DNA of 64,000 nt from Cryptomeria japonica. Taxonomy: Eukaryota; Streptophyta; Pinopsida; Cupressales; Cupressaceae. Each line of letters begins with the position of its first letter. The stretch's first letter is position 1. A program made the translations under genes and the position numbers. The notes below the pieces were generated by a model. The model saw only the letters and a program-made list of their open reading frames with translations. It was not told the origin of the DNA and ran no database searches. Shown piece by piece: positions 1 through 12,222 of this stretch. The stretch covers positions 193,238,695-193,302,694 of the forward strand of contig NC_081415.1 in the NCBI RefSeq assembly GCF_030272615.1. Direction: 5' to 3'.

Positions 1-352
1 ATTAGCAGATACCCTACATTGTTTAGAAAATGAAGCATCAGCCTTAATACCTTCTTTTTCTAAAGACATTTTTTAAAGTACAAAGTTCATAAGTAGGTGT
101 CGAAAGGATTGATAAACCAACTCTATTTGTAATGCAAGATCATATTCATGTCCAACATTGGTACTTCAATATAGATCATATTAGAGATCAAACTCTCTAT
201 TTTCGAGCACGGAGAAACACATTTTTTACCATCAAAGATTTAGCCTAGATGGTACTAGGCGACATAGTCAGATTAGATATTTAATATCTACGATGAAATA
301 CAAGCAGTTGATGACACTCAAAGCTAGATGAAGCAAAGGATGGCTAGGCATA

Positions 353-690
353 GAAAAATTTTAGCAATTGAGAATAATTCTTGTATTTGAGAAAATTATG
401 ACAAGTCAAGGTAGTTTGGGAAATGAAATGTTGTTGATCTAAAATGCTATTAAGAATATTGAAGAGAAAATTTTTAGCAATTGAGAATAATTTTTGTATT
501 TGAGAAATTATGACAAGTCAAGGTAGTTTTGGAAATGAAATGTTGTTGATCTAAAATTCTATTAAGAATATTGACATAGAAAAATTTTAGCAATTGAGAA
601 TAATTTTTGTATTTGAGAAAATTATGACAAGTCAAGGTAGTTTTGGAAATGAAATGTTGTTGATCTAAAATGCTATTAAGAATATTGATA
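353..690. repeat. Tandem repeat, about 112 bp x 3
   Basis: Three consecutive copies of a unit that starts near 'agcaattgagaataat' and ends near 'gctattaagaatattga'. The copies start at about 353, 464 and 576. They differ by a few substitutions and one-base indels, for example a missing a in 'gagaaattatg' in the second. No ORF runs through them. This is a local tandem duplication of non-coding DNA. Confidence 0.85.
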
Positions 691-1037
691 TCAGTATTAA
701 TTTATGATCTGAAAAGCATTAGGCTAGTCTTTTCCTTACAAACATTTGCATGCTTTAAATAATCACTATTTTAATCACAAAAAATATCCTCACCAGGCTG
801 TCAATTATTTTGCTTATACCCAATAAGCTTAGATGAGAATACTCTTCAATTTACCTAATAAAAATCTACAATCAGTGTCATTTGCTTCTTAAATGCAACA
901 TTGTGGTGGGATATAGTACACATAGATGAAGATCAGTACTTTACAAATAGTAATTAGTAATTTTATGTTTAGCATTCAACTTGGTTTATTATTAAGGTTC
1001 AATTTGCTATATGGTTACAATTTATTTTATTTTAGTG

Positions 1038-1170
1038 TTTTTTTTTTTTGATCAGTATCTTATGGAAGGTCAAGAGTCACAACTTAGAATTCCACTTCAG
1101 ATTTCCCTATTGGGAATTGAACTTGGGTCTCCACAGTGAGAACCCAGTGTTTTAACCAGTTAAGCTCAAC
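1038..1170 (-). mobile_element. tRNA-derived SINE remnant
   Basis: Read on the minus strand, the segment starts GTTGAGCTTAACTGG, resembling a Pol III box A, and continues to AAGTTCAATTCCC (plus 1112-1124), resembling box B. The boxes are about 35 nt apart, as in a tRNA. A 60-nt unique body follows, then an A-run (T12 on the plus strand at 1038-1049). A tRNA-like head, a body and an A tail are the layout of a plant SINE. I could not identify convincing target-site duplications, and the box B has an A where GGTTCGA is expected, so it is old. It is not a tRNA gene because no cloverleaf 3' half is present. Confidence 0.65.
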
Positions 1171-1179
1171 TTAGAAGTT

Positions 1180-1560
1180 GATTTGGTCTAGGGTTAGCTT
1201 TAATTTGGTTTAGTGTTAGGGTTCAATATGATTTAATGTTAGGGTTTGTTTTAATTTAGTGTTATCATTAGAGTTTAATTTGGTTTTTAGTTAGCATTTA
1301 ATTTGGTTTCGTATTAGACTTCAATATGATTTGAGGTTAGGGTCTCTTTTGGTTTAGTGTTAGGGTTAGAGTTCAATTTTGGAAAGCCAAAAACTCTAAA
1401 TTATAGAGTAGATAATATCAATGATGATGGGTGAGAAATAATATTTGAAGGTTAGAGGTGTTATCAAATTACATGTTTCTATTAACGTCAGGGTTTGGTT
1501 TCATTTTATTTTAATGTTAGGGGTAGAGTTCAATTGGGCTTAGATTTCAATTTTAGTTGA
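1180..1560. repeat. Degenerate TTTAGTGTTAGGGTTCAAT repeats
   Basis: Many imperfect copies of a motif such as 'ggtttagtgttagggttcaa' spaced about 24-60 bp apart, clearest at 1180-1380 and again at 1490-1560. It contains TTAGGGTT strings but not a regular 7-bp telomere register, so it is a degenerate short tandem repeat rather than an interstitial telomere. Confidence 0.6.
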
Positions 1561-2600
1561 GGTTGTTTGTATTACATTTATGCTTGTAAAATAAAGGATA
1601 TTGTAATCTTCATCAAATAGAACTATCATAATTTGTGATTTACTAATTAAATAGTAATACATTATATTGATAAATTATTTTAATGATTTGTTGACCTTCA
1701 ACAATAATCTACTATCTCAATTTCAATAGATCAATTTCAAGAGGAATGATATGACACAATTTATGAAGAATACAATGACATTGAACTTCAAAGAATTTGA
1801 ATGAAAATTAAATGTATTAAAAACTATAATCTAATAGAGAAAATGCTTTTATCAAGGTGATTAATGTGTTTGATCAATCTTCAAAGTTAAAAGGATAGAG
1901 AGCCAACACTATGTGAAAGATGCAACATCCCTTAAGGATAATAAGAATCATCTGCTATCTGCTAAAGAAATGATTTCACATAAGATCGTGGGTTTAAGAT
2001 CAATCACTTAATAGGATTCTATGGATTCTATAAATACAATAGTTAAACAGATTTGTATGATATGCAAGAAATTGATTATTGAAAAGAGTCTAGAACATAA
2101 AGATACAAATAATGATACTAATGTCCTTTCTTGCCTTAACAGTGCATGCAAGACAAGAAACATATGCGTGGGATATGAGATATTTAATACAATGTGATAG
2201 AGAGAAGATATCCTTACAAAATACAAGAGCATAGTGAATAAAATGGTGGCCCAAATAAATAAAATAAAATAAGAAATAAGCTAGACTTCAATGACTCATT
2301 GACATCCTCCCCGCGGTGAGTATGGAAACCCCATGAAAAATACTTTACTTCCAACAGAGTATATAGAAGACATGGTAGATAGAGTCTAGAATGTTCACTT
2401 GAATAGAAAACAATAAATATTACTGTATCGACTTAAAGACCTTGATAGGGTAGGAATGCCTGTTAGATGAGATCTATTTTATTTTGTACCAATTACACAT
2501 TCATTATTGATGCATTTGTATCATGATAGTTTCTCCCTTTAGAAAGTCGTAAGCCATTACAAGTGGACAATCAGAATCTTGAAGTTTTCTTAGTTGCTAT
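1561..2600. other. AT-rich DNA, no recognised gene
   Basis: About 1 kb of AT-rich sequence with many stops in all frames. The only longer reading frame (2008-2232, minus) is leucine/serine rich with no recognisable motif, and I treat it as chance. Confidence 0.5.
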
Positions 2601-2604
2601 TGCT

Positions 2605-2890
2605 TTATATAACATCATCATTCACCTCCCCATGATCAAAGCCAAAGTGCATGTCTATGATATAATAAACGACGTGATGGTTCTTAGAAACAGTAACATG
2701 ACTGGCCCATAATTCAGCATCCATATCGTCTGATATAGTGGTAACAAATTTTCCCCATTCTCCTTTTTTTTGGTAATAAAAATCTTTAATGTAACTCCTT
2801 CCCATATTGGCAGAGCATTTAATTCTTAGGCAAGCAAAAAGTGCTATGAATTCAAAGGCATTTTCTAGATCCGAGGCTCGCTTGTCTTCT
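2605..2890 (-). pseudogene. Coding-like fragment, unknown protein
   Basis: On the minus strand an open frame of about 95 codons runs from near 2890 to the stop at 2605. An internal ATG gives 66 residues (start 2805). The translation has a balanced, globular composition (for example DDMDAELWASHVTVSK and YYIIDMHFGFDHGEVNDD), unlike the Lys/Asn/Ile runs of surrounding chance ORFs. No start codon is visible at the upstream end, and no polypyrimidine-AG acceptor is clear. I do not recognise the family. It may be a decayed exon or a fragment captured by a repeat. Confidence 0.3.
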
Positions 2891-4080
2891 AGTTTTTTTT
2901 AATTTCGCTGATGCATACCAAAAACACATTGTTAAATTGACAATATGCATCAATGAAGAAGATTCTAAATTCAAATTCTTACCATGTGAACAAGCTTATG
3001 GCTTAACAAAGAAAACAAAATGAAATTCCCTTTAAAGATCACAAATGAAAACTCTCAAACCTTAATTGAGCTTTCAAATCTTAAAATTGGAGCCAGGAAC
3101 AAATAAAAATATCATACCATAGAGCGACGGTTATAGGTGATCTCTTTGTGTTATGTGTGCGCATCAGTAACAATAGTGCAGAGTTGATTCGTGGGAGCAA
3201 TCATAGCGTAATCTAAATAAATATTTTTCTCTGTCTGAATGCCTTGTATTGATTCATTTGCTCCACCACACATTCATTGAAATTTAACAAATAATGATCC
3301 TTTGATCATTTCTCGCTCTAAAGCATGTGAAATGTGGAAGCATAAAACAACATGAGAACTCTCATGAATGTCGTGGTGATGGAATATGGACAAAATAGAC
3401 TTTGAAATGCATTTGGATATTTACACACGAATTCAAATGGTGACAGAGCTATTCTGGCCACCACTACCCTGGCAAACATGAATGCACTAGATGTATTAAA
3501 ATAAATTTGAAGCTTTCAAACAAATGGAATTCGCAAGCATGAAGTTTTAAAACAGAGCATCGACATTTAAAAAAGCATAGAGAAATCAAAATTTCTATCA
3601 AGATATCCAGTTGCAATCATGGAGACAATCGTGGAAGCAACAAGGAAGTTTTAAACTCTAGTATGCAATGATTCACAAAAATATGCAGAAAATGACTTTC
3701 TTCAACAACATCAATGTGCTTGAACCATTCCAAATCTAAACTAATAATTGAAAAGTAGAAAAATAAATCAAGGAATAATAAAACATTATGTCGTATTATC
3801 TCACAATACAAATAAGTTGGCAGTAAACATCTAGTATTCCGTCTATGGACCAGATTTCTATAACCAATGAATCATAGAGACTACAAATAGAAAGAAAGAA
3901 TAGGATATAGAAAATCTTCAAAACTAAAAATGGCATGAGACTGCTTTGATCAATTTACTTTATTCAGTAGTAATACTAATTTGTAACCTAAAAATAAGCG
4001 TCGTGACATAGTTGTAATCTTGAACATAGGCAACGATCTCATCTAGATTCTTTCCTCGAATTACATTATTGTTTGGAAAT
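2891..4080. other. AT-rich DNA, no recognised gene
   Basis: No convincing ORF, repeat or RNA feature seen. The minus frame at 3617-3811 is short, hydrophobic and has no motif. Confidence 0.45.
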
Positions 4081-4088
4081 GGGGATCC

Positions 4089-4220
4089 ATGGTTTATTTA
4101 GATTGGGATTTGTGTGAAAAGAAGAAACCACGCATTGCAGCAGAAGATGGAGCAACAAATGATAAAGATGAGAGTTTCAACTTAAAACAGTATGTGCTCT
4201 CTCGCTTGCACAAGGGTTGA
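4089..4220 (+). CDS. Short ORF, unknown (43 aa)
   Basis: ATG at 4089 in context 'ggatccatgg' opens 43 codons ending in TGA. The product begins MVYLDWDLCEKKKPRIAAED and ends LKQYVLSRLHKG. It is acidic/basic and hydrophilic with codon use unlike the flanking AT-rich DNA, which is why I list it. There is no signal peptide, no membrane segment and no family I recognise. It lies just upstream of the left edge of duplicated segment A, and no counterpart was seen near copy B. It could be a terminal exon or a pseudogene piece. Confidence 0.25.
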   Translation: MVYLDWDLCEKKKPRIAAEDGATNDKDESFNLKQYVLSRLHKG

Positions 4221-5040
4221 GATGAAACTATGAAATGGAATGAATGGAAGGATATATATTTAATGAAAGAAGATCAAACACCCCACCATTTGCAGAAGTT
4301 CAAATCAAATGCTTTACTACGTTTTGTGAGCTATTACAGTTAACCCCACTATGCCAAGCAGTTCTATAACTGTCTGGAATTCCAACCAATTCTTTTTTGT
4401 TTCACGGATGTGCTGACATTGTGTAGAATGCCTCTCGGCATAATTATACCCTCACTATTGATAGTTTATGTTCTATGAATTTCTGTATAATATAAATTAA
4501 CTTATTCAAAGTTAGTGGACTTTTATTTCGACAAAATAAAAGTATAATAGATGGATGAGATCTTTTATTTTTAATGTTTCAATTAATTTGAAAAAGTACG
4601 AATTTGATCAAGTTGAATTCGTTTTAAGAAGAGAAAAATGGACATATGATATTAACCTTTTTAAATTTTGTATTATTAGTCAATAAATACTCAGTCACTC
4701 AATTATTAATCTTTTAAATAATTTTTGACAACTAGTATAATTAAATCATGTTACTTAACTGATACAAAATATAAAACAAATATATTTCATTAACATAAAT
4801 CTCATAATAATACAAAAGATAATTTATTCCAATAGAATGAAAGTAACATGGATCTTATTTTACTATGTGTATCTAATTTCATATGCAAATCTTAGCTTTA
4901 CTTCCGAAAGTTGTTTAAGTGGGAGATTTGATGCGATTTGATTAAAATTTGTCCATTCAAGCAAACATTACATTAAGACTATACATTGGGATATGTAAAA
5001 GATAGTTTCAAGATCATGGCTATTTGTCTTCTACCACTAT

Positions 5041-5240
5041 TTTTGGGTCTATCGTCACACTAGACTATACATTTGGATAAACAAAAGGGCTTTTGGATCC
5101 ATCATCACACTAGATTATGCAATTGAATAAGCAAAAGGGATTTTGAATCTATTATCATACTAGATTATACATTTGGATTAGAAAATTTGGTGTTAGGATC
5201 CATCATCACACTAAACTATACATTTGAATAACCAAAAATG
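5041..5240 (+). repeat. 50-bp tandem repeat x 4
   Basis: Four degenerate copies of a unit beginning 'atcatcacactagattata', at about 5051, 5101, 5151 and 5202. It lies inside the 4774-5688 block that copy B of the duplication lacks. Confidence 0.75.
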
Positions 5241-7508
5241 ACTTTTTAAGGTGGGTGGTTGTCATACAACAATATTTGTAGAATCATACAATAGGTATTA
5301 TAATAATTATGTTTTTTTAAACTTTAAGCCTTAACATTATTTTAGACTCATAAAATTATGTTACATATCTTAAACATCGATTATCAATTTGTTAAATTCA
5401 AAGCAATATTTTTTATAAGGTAGTTTGTTTTATTTAAAATTAAAATATGATCTATTTTATTAATAATTAACTCTTTAACATATTTAAAAATAAATAAAAA
5501 TTAAACGTAATCTACTTATTATTAATTAGTCCTTTAATACTTTTGAACATGGTAGTTTAAGAAATGGTTTCACTTAAATAGTTATAAAATTTGAACTTAA
5601 GTATTTTCAAACATTATACTTAATGTCACCTTCAATTATGATTAAATGTTAATGGTGGGGGAGGCACATAAAATAAATAACTACTTGTCACCAATGCTCT
5701 TGTATTAATTGTCATTTTTATTCTACTCTCTGTTGGGAAAATGTTGTATCAACCTTGCATTTACATGAGGTTACTATTATCCCAAAAGATTCTAGTTAGC
5801 TAGATAAGCACACCGGTAAAGTTTCGTCACAAGATCATAGCTAGTTTTGAAGATATTAAAGTTTTCATTTTCGAGGGGTGTGATTAAAGGTTTAAACTTA
5901 ATTTTGGGGAATTTAGACCCTATGAAACATCCTAAAAAGTGGTTTTAAATAGTTTAGTGGTTGACAAGGTGATAGAGGACTTCATGAGCTTTTCGTTGCT
6001 TCAAACAGTTCGTCAATCAGACACACGGTTCACATGTTATGGCCTCCAAAAGTTTGTACTCCAGAAATAGGAAATAGAAATTGTATTGGAGACATAAATA
6101 AGTTGTAAAAGGGAGGGACATGTGTTGATGTGTGTTTTAACACATCATAGGGCATCTAGAAGGGAGATAAGGTCGGCTACATCTTATTCGGTGGTTTTAG
6201 CCCATGGTTTTGTAATACCATTTGATGGTTTCTTATATTGCATCTTCTATATATGAGGTGCATGAGATAGAGGTTGTGTTTAAGAGTCTTATGGCTACTG
6301 AGTTACCTTTGAATTTTTGATTAGTGGTACTCCTGCGAAGACATTTCTCTGCAAGCATATTGTAATCTATTTTTGATTGCTAAACAATATATTGGGTGGT
6401 TTTTGGAAAGTGGAATTTTTCTCCCGAAAGGGTTTTCCCCACATAAACCAATGTGTTATGATTTGAATTTTATTATGTCTATTTCTGTTTTTTGTAACTG
6501 TTGTGACGATCTGTAAATTTTTTTGCATTGCCCTTCTCTCAAGGTTGGTGTAGGAAGTTTTCCTACTACTTAACTTCCTTACACTCTCTACAATGATAGT
6601 TCTTATAAAAACTATTAAAGTTTTGCAATTCAATTGTTTAAATAGTAGGATATGTTTTAGCATAGATATTAATATTATATTTGTTTGATAAAATTAAATA
6701 TCTTCATCATTATTGTATGGTATGGATTAAAAAAAGATAGATATCTATATAAATGTATGTCATGTTTGAATTTGTCAAGATATGAATTCAAATAGACATA
6801 CTTGTATTACAATTTCAAATTCTTATTTTCAATCCTATAAACACTCAAATTATCATTTCATTTAATTGATTCTGGATTTTAATTTTTTCAATTTACTAAA
6901 AGGTTAGTGGCATAGTAATGTTGTTTCTAGCATTGTTTCACATTATTTATTTTTTGTTCTTGTTATTATAAACTCAAACCTCTAACATACTAATTTATGT
7001 TTTTCTTTTGGAGTAGCTAGCAAGTAGTAAAATATTTATTAAAAATGAATCTAAACTCTAACTAGGGATCTGGCCTTAACACATCTATTGCCATGAGTGT
7101 ATGATTAGGAAAAATGAATGTAACAATATTTTGAAAATTCGACAAGTATTGTATCTATCTTTCTTATTGTATACATGAATATGTGAAGTTGTGTTAAGAA
7201 TGTGTATGCATGTTTTGTTATAAAATTTCATAATTTTTTTTGTATGCAAATACAAGGCTACAAATTATTTTATTCCAACTTGTTCCTTCTAAATGTGTTA
7301 TGACTCTATTGTCCAATAGATAGGCACTAGTTTGAGACCATTCAACATTCACCAATCTCACATTATTAAATCAAAATATTATAATCAGTAGTTAGTTTAG
7401 GTGGTCCTTCTTGTGCACCCATGACTATCAATATAACCAAGGAATTATCTATAAGTGAAAAATCGCAAAACACAATTTATGTGGGTAATTGTTTTTTACA
7501 ATCATATC
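5241..7508. other. Non-coding AT-rich DNA of segment A
   Basis: From 5689 onward it is matched by 50326-52129 in copy B, including a conserved stretch around 'gggagggacatgtgttgatg'. ORFs here (6367-6663 minus) are not conserved as frames in copy B and look like chance. No gene recognised. Confidence 0.5.
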
Positions 7509-7526
7509 AACTATATAGGGGTTATT
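7509..7526 (+). repeat. Target-site duplication, left (retroposon A)
   Basis: The 18-bp string 'aactatataggggttatt' is repeated exactly at 9170-9187 and brackets the 1.65-kb insert. The same pair is preserved in copy B at 52130 and 53787. Confidence 0.9.
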
Positions 7527-9169
7527 TGTTAGCAATGGGCAGGAAAGGGAGAGTAGGAGGAAGCGGGCAGGGGATGGTTTCGTTGGCAGATGATCCTGGT
7601 TCTACTAATGAGGATGGCGATGGCGATGGGGGAGATGATTTGTTTTTTCTCATCCTCTTTCCTATGTTCTGGCCTTATCTCCTTGTTATGGAATGAAGGT
7701 TCTTCGTTGAGGGCTCCGAGGACTTGTTGGTTTGGTTTTTGGAGAAGGTGGTAGGGCATCTCTCGGCTGTTTTTGCTGATGGCACACTTTGTGGAGGTGT
7801 GGTTATGCTATTTCTCACTCTTGACGGGTGTTGTATTCATCTTGGGTTCATGTGGGCCAGGTTTTAGGTGCACGATTCTATGCCTCTTCTATGGATTTTT
7901 GTGGCTGTCGTACCCTGTTCGAGCTTTCCACTTAGGTTGGTTTTTCAGGAACCCCTTTCTTGTTTTGGGGTTTCTTCTTTTGGTGAGAGATTTGTGCGGG
8001 GTTTGGTTCTATGCCTTATTGGAGGGTGGTTTGAGGTTGGTCGCCTTTTCTAGTTTCTTTCCTTGTTTTGTTTCTCATGGGTTGTCTACTAAGCGGTCTA
8101 TTGAGGTGACTGCAACTTCTATTGAGGTGGAGTTGGACTTGGTTTTTTTTCTCGTGAGTAGTTGTAGGGAAATTTTTAGGTTGGCTGCTTCGCTTTGGCA
8201 TTCACTTTCATCTTTTATTGTTATGGTTCTGGGGGTCATGCTAAAACCCAGTGTTTCTAGTTCAGGGAGCTGGTTAAATCCCTATGGGGTGGATTTTAGT
8301 AGTTTTGGGAGACATATTGTAGCCCATGTTTCTTTGGTTCGGAGTAAGGTTAAGGGAGCGTATATAAAACCCTTTTTACCTCTTTTTTTGGGTTTTGTTC
8401 TTCCTCGTGTGCCTCATGCTTATCTTGGACCCTATTTTCTTGAGGATTACTCAGACCTTCTTCATGGCTCCATGGCTTGGTGCTTTAGGATTTACTATTT
8501 TTATCTTGGGGCTTCTCCATCTTTTCCTATTGAGGTGGGCCTATCTTCTATGGAGGGGGAGATGGATGTGGCTGGTGGTGCTTTATCTTCTATCGAGGTG
8601 GAGTCAGATGTTGTTGGTTATGCTTGGAGGATTCACATGTTCAAGTTTTTTGGTGCTTAAGGTTTTTGGTTCTTTTTTAAAGCCCTATCTGGTTATGGGA
8701 GCCCTATAAAATACACTCTAAAGGTTGAGGGATCTTGGAAAAACCCTATCTATTTTTCTCTTTTCATGGTTAGGCTAGATGTTGGCAATTTGCAAGGGCC
8801 CAGTTTGGCCAGTCTCTGTTTTGGTTAGGTGAAGGTTTTGTTGATTTTCTCCTAATGTTTCTTCTATAGGTTAAGGGTGCCTAGGAAAACCTTGCTAGTT
8901 GGCTAAGGGTGCCAGTCAAACCCTTGTTCTCTATCTCTGAGATCTAGTTGTTTTTAGATCTATTAATTTGTCTAGCGTGGTTTGTAGTGTTTGATTCTTT
9001 TTTGTGGTTGGTGATTGGTTTAGTGTTGGATGCAAGGTATGCTTGATCTTTCTTTCTGCAACATCCCATTGTTGGTTTCGGATCTATAAAAATTCAAGGG
9101 TTTCGGGTCCCTTTAAAACCTATTGTTCGGGGTTTCTGGTCCCCTCAAAACCTATTTATTCTAATAAAA
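7527..9169 (+). mobile_element. 1.65-kb retroposon (LINE-like/non-autonomous)
   Basis: A G/T-rich insert bracketed by exact 18-bp duplications, the length expected of target-primed reverse transcription. It ends in an A-rich 3' tail, 'ttctaataaaaa'. The 5' part opens with 'atgggcaggaaag' and an acidic Gly/Asp-rich short frame. The body holds recurring strings such as 'ctattgaggtgga' and 'aggaaaacc'. The longest frame (7773-8660, 295 codons) is Phe/Leu/Val-rich, is broken in the copy at 52 kb and shows no RT or endonuclease motif, so I do not call it a protein. The element is probably a non-autonomous or decayed LINE derivative, inserted before the segment was duplicated. Confidence 0.7.
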
Positions 9170-9187
9170 AACTATATAGGGGTTATT
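9170..9187 (+). repeat. Target-site duplication, right (retroposon A)
   Basis: Exact repeat of 7509-7526, directly after the A-rich tail of the retroposon. Confidence 0.9.
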
Positions 9188-12100
9188 GAGGTAGCCAATC
9201 ATTCTCATTACAGTGACAATATTTGGGGGCTAATCCAACAAGTTAGGTTTGGTTGTCATTAGTTTGTAATTTTTCATTTTGTGTGAATTCGATACCTATG
9301 AAGCTATGCTCATGGGCATACCCTTTTGAGTCTAAGCTAAGCTTGGAGCATAGGAGATCTAACCCACTCTTATATAGTTGGTCATTAACTCTCCACCATT
9401 TTTTCATGATTTAGTTTTACTTTCATGACGAACACCTTAGCCTTGTGAGTGAGATTCGGGTCTAGGAAATGAAACAAGATTTTTGAAACCTAACAAACCA
9501 ACCAACTATAAATCTCTACAAAACCATTTTATAAAGCTAAATATCTATTGAAATGACAAATATACAATTTAAAATTATATATGCATGAGCATCACTAATA
9601 TGCTTGAAAAAGACTTAAGATTCTACTTAGAGATAAGGTAGACCTCTACACTTTACATCTATGGTCTTGGTGAGGCCATGTACAAGAAAATAAAGTACAA
9701 ACCAAAAGCATTGCATTTTTATCCTAGTAATAATATAACACATCATCGAAATAAAATTCAATGCATACGACTTAAAAAAGAAACTTTAGCCATGTGGATG
9801 GATTGGGGCCCAAGGGGCATGACGAAGTACAAGTCACCATGATAGGAACTCAAGCTTGCCACTACCAAGGGTGACACATGGTAGGCAAATAAAACACTAC
9901 CTACTATGGCTAAGCCATTGTGAGAAGCCATGTCCCTATGGTCAAGACAAAATGGGCCTCATTATAGATGGGATATATGAGTATAAGAGAATAACTACAT
10001 GAATTTTATAAAAAATTGTATTGGGTGCATCATATAAATAGATATATACATATGCAAGCATACATGTACATGTATGTATATATATGTATGTGTGTGTGTG
10101 CATATATATGTATGTATGTATATATGTATATATGTATGTATATGTATATACATAGATATATATGCATGCATGTCTGTGTGTGTGTGTGTGTTATTTATTT
10201 ATTTATTTATTTAAATAATATATTAAAGTAAAATAAATAAAAAATAAATTATGCGGTCACAAGAGTTTTAATTTTTTATAAAGTAAATGGATGTGAGTTA
10301 GTGTTAGAAATAACTAACCAGAAATGAAATAAAATCCAAATGGACATAAATAGATTTGCATATATATTAATTCCAAATAGCAACTAGGCATAGGAAAAAA
10401 ACAATTCAATTTATTTTCTTAAAGTAAATATACAAAATGATAATGATTGAAATAAAGAATCATCAAGCTATGCTCTTGCAATCACTTCTAAGTATGGGAT
10501 TGACTGGACACTAGGGATACATAGGGAGATTTTCGTATCTCACATATTTATCCACAACACATGTTCACGATATGATGATGATTAGGGATGTCCTCTAATA
10601 ATTTCCTATCTTCAAGGAAATTGAGGACAATCCCTAGGAATGCTAGTTGATAATGTTTTAGGCATCCCAAGGATGTCCTTTTTAATTCAAAAAAACACAA
10701 TCATTTTTAGGAAAACTATGTGAAGTCTTTAAACACTTCCACACTTTTTGGGAAACCTTAAACATACCAAATATATAGAACTGAATCACCCATTTGCGTT
10801 GCCACCACAATTGACACAATCATTTATGCACTTGAATGTCAATTTAGAAGTGAGGAAGGGCAAAAATATATACCATACAAAGTTTATGCCTAGTCACCCT
10901 TGAATATTTTCTATATTCGCACAAATGAAATTAATGACATGATGGTAAAAATCAAAATAGACCATGCCTAATACCAACTATAATGATTTCCTACAAAATC
11001 TATAAGTAACTCTAAGTGTTGTGCAATTGAAGAGCAATCTTATTATCATTGTGTTCTAAACTTGGAAACATGGTGATCCTATTTTTGTCAAAGAACAATT
11101 TAAATTGCTTTAGTATTCTCTATAGCGAGTGACAAAATTTAGTGCTTCCATTTCTTCTAAAAAATTCAGCGGTTGTTGTATTTGCTAGATTATTTCATCT
11201 CATTAACTATAGCCTATAAACTTACTGTGTACTTTTAAAGCTTGATATATATGCCAATCCTTGTTTTCCTTGTCCCTAAAAATGTTGTAGAAGATCAATG
11301 GAAACCCCCCTATCATATTTATTATTGATTAGACAGTTCTCCATTTTCTTTGAGCATTCCACTCTTATTTTCTCCTATTCTTGAGCTCTCCTTCCATTTT
11401 TTCAATCAACATATGTGCATGCTTCTTGAAGAATAGTTCCATCATATTGAGAGTAGCAGTGGATGGTATTGATATTATTTAAAAATGGAGAAACGATCAT
11501 TCTTAATCAATCTACTCATTCCTATGAATGACAATAATTTACCAATGATATCCATAATTCTTTTAGTAACAACCTGATGAAGATGATAACTATGAAAGTA
11601 CTCAAATCAATTCAAATAATATATCAATAAAGATAGTCTAATGGTAATCCACTTTTTCTAGCCTAGAGAGTTACCACATTTTCCATTCAATAACCCCAAC
11701 CACTTTCTCTATTGATGCTTTTGCATTTCTAACCAAGATGCATTCAAATCACAATACCTTTCATAACATTTATTTGAATGGAATGGAATGAATTGCATTC
11801 TTTTTGTTTAATTCTATCAATCACTTCATTTTTGCACATTTATGTTGTTATTGTACATAAGAAAGATATAAAAGGAATTAGTGAATTCAAAGTAATAACC
11901 CAGCAAAATGTGGTCTCATGCAAATGTGAAGTAGGGATGTATTGACAAGGCCAACAAATTGTATGATTAAAGGCATGAAAGAGATGGGATCTTATAGACT
12001 ACACCGATTTTAGGATATGCATAAAATAATTTTTTTGAAAAGGCTTCAGAAATATTCAAGCAAACACAATTAGCAAGTATAGGGAATTTGGAAGATTCAA

Positions 12101-12220
12101 CAAAGCATACAAGATGAGGAATTTTGTCAATGTTGCAGTTGCAATAATACTCCATTTTCTATGTGTGTCATGGATTTGTGTCTAGTTTTGAATTCAATAT
12201 TGATGAGAAATTGCAATATT
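9188..12220. other. Non-coding part of segment A
   Basis: Collinear with 53805-56331 of copy B for most of its length. No frame is conserved between the copies. Contains the microsatellite listed separately. From about 11515 to 12220 the two copies are not alignable by eye, marking an indel or replacement. Confidence 0.55.
10041..10210 (+). repeat. TA/TG/TATG microsatellite
   Basis: Alternating 'tatgta', 'tgtgtg' and 'tttattta' tracts. The frame through it translates as Tyr/Met/Cys repeats and is not a gene. The homologous tract is at 54711-54855. Confidence 0.9.
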
Positions 12221-12222
12221 TG

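Noticed and set aside
1110-1170. Functional tRNA gene on the minus strand
   Set aside because: Boxes A and B are degenerate, no acceptor stem pairing or 3' half is present, and a body plus A tail follow as in a SINE.
1180-1560. Interstitial telomere
   Set aside because: TTAGGGTT strings occur but there is no regular 7-bp register.
7773-8660. 295-codon ORF, possible membrane protein
   Set aside because: Hydrophobic composition comes from G/T-rich retroposon DNA. The frame is broken in the duplicate at 52345-53275, lies inside an element bounded by target duplications, and has no motif.
10016-10231. Tyr/Met/Cys-repeat ORF
   Set aside because: Pure translation of a TA/TG microsatellite. The same applies to the six frames in 38707-39109 and to 61356-61592.
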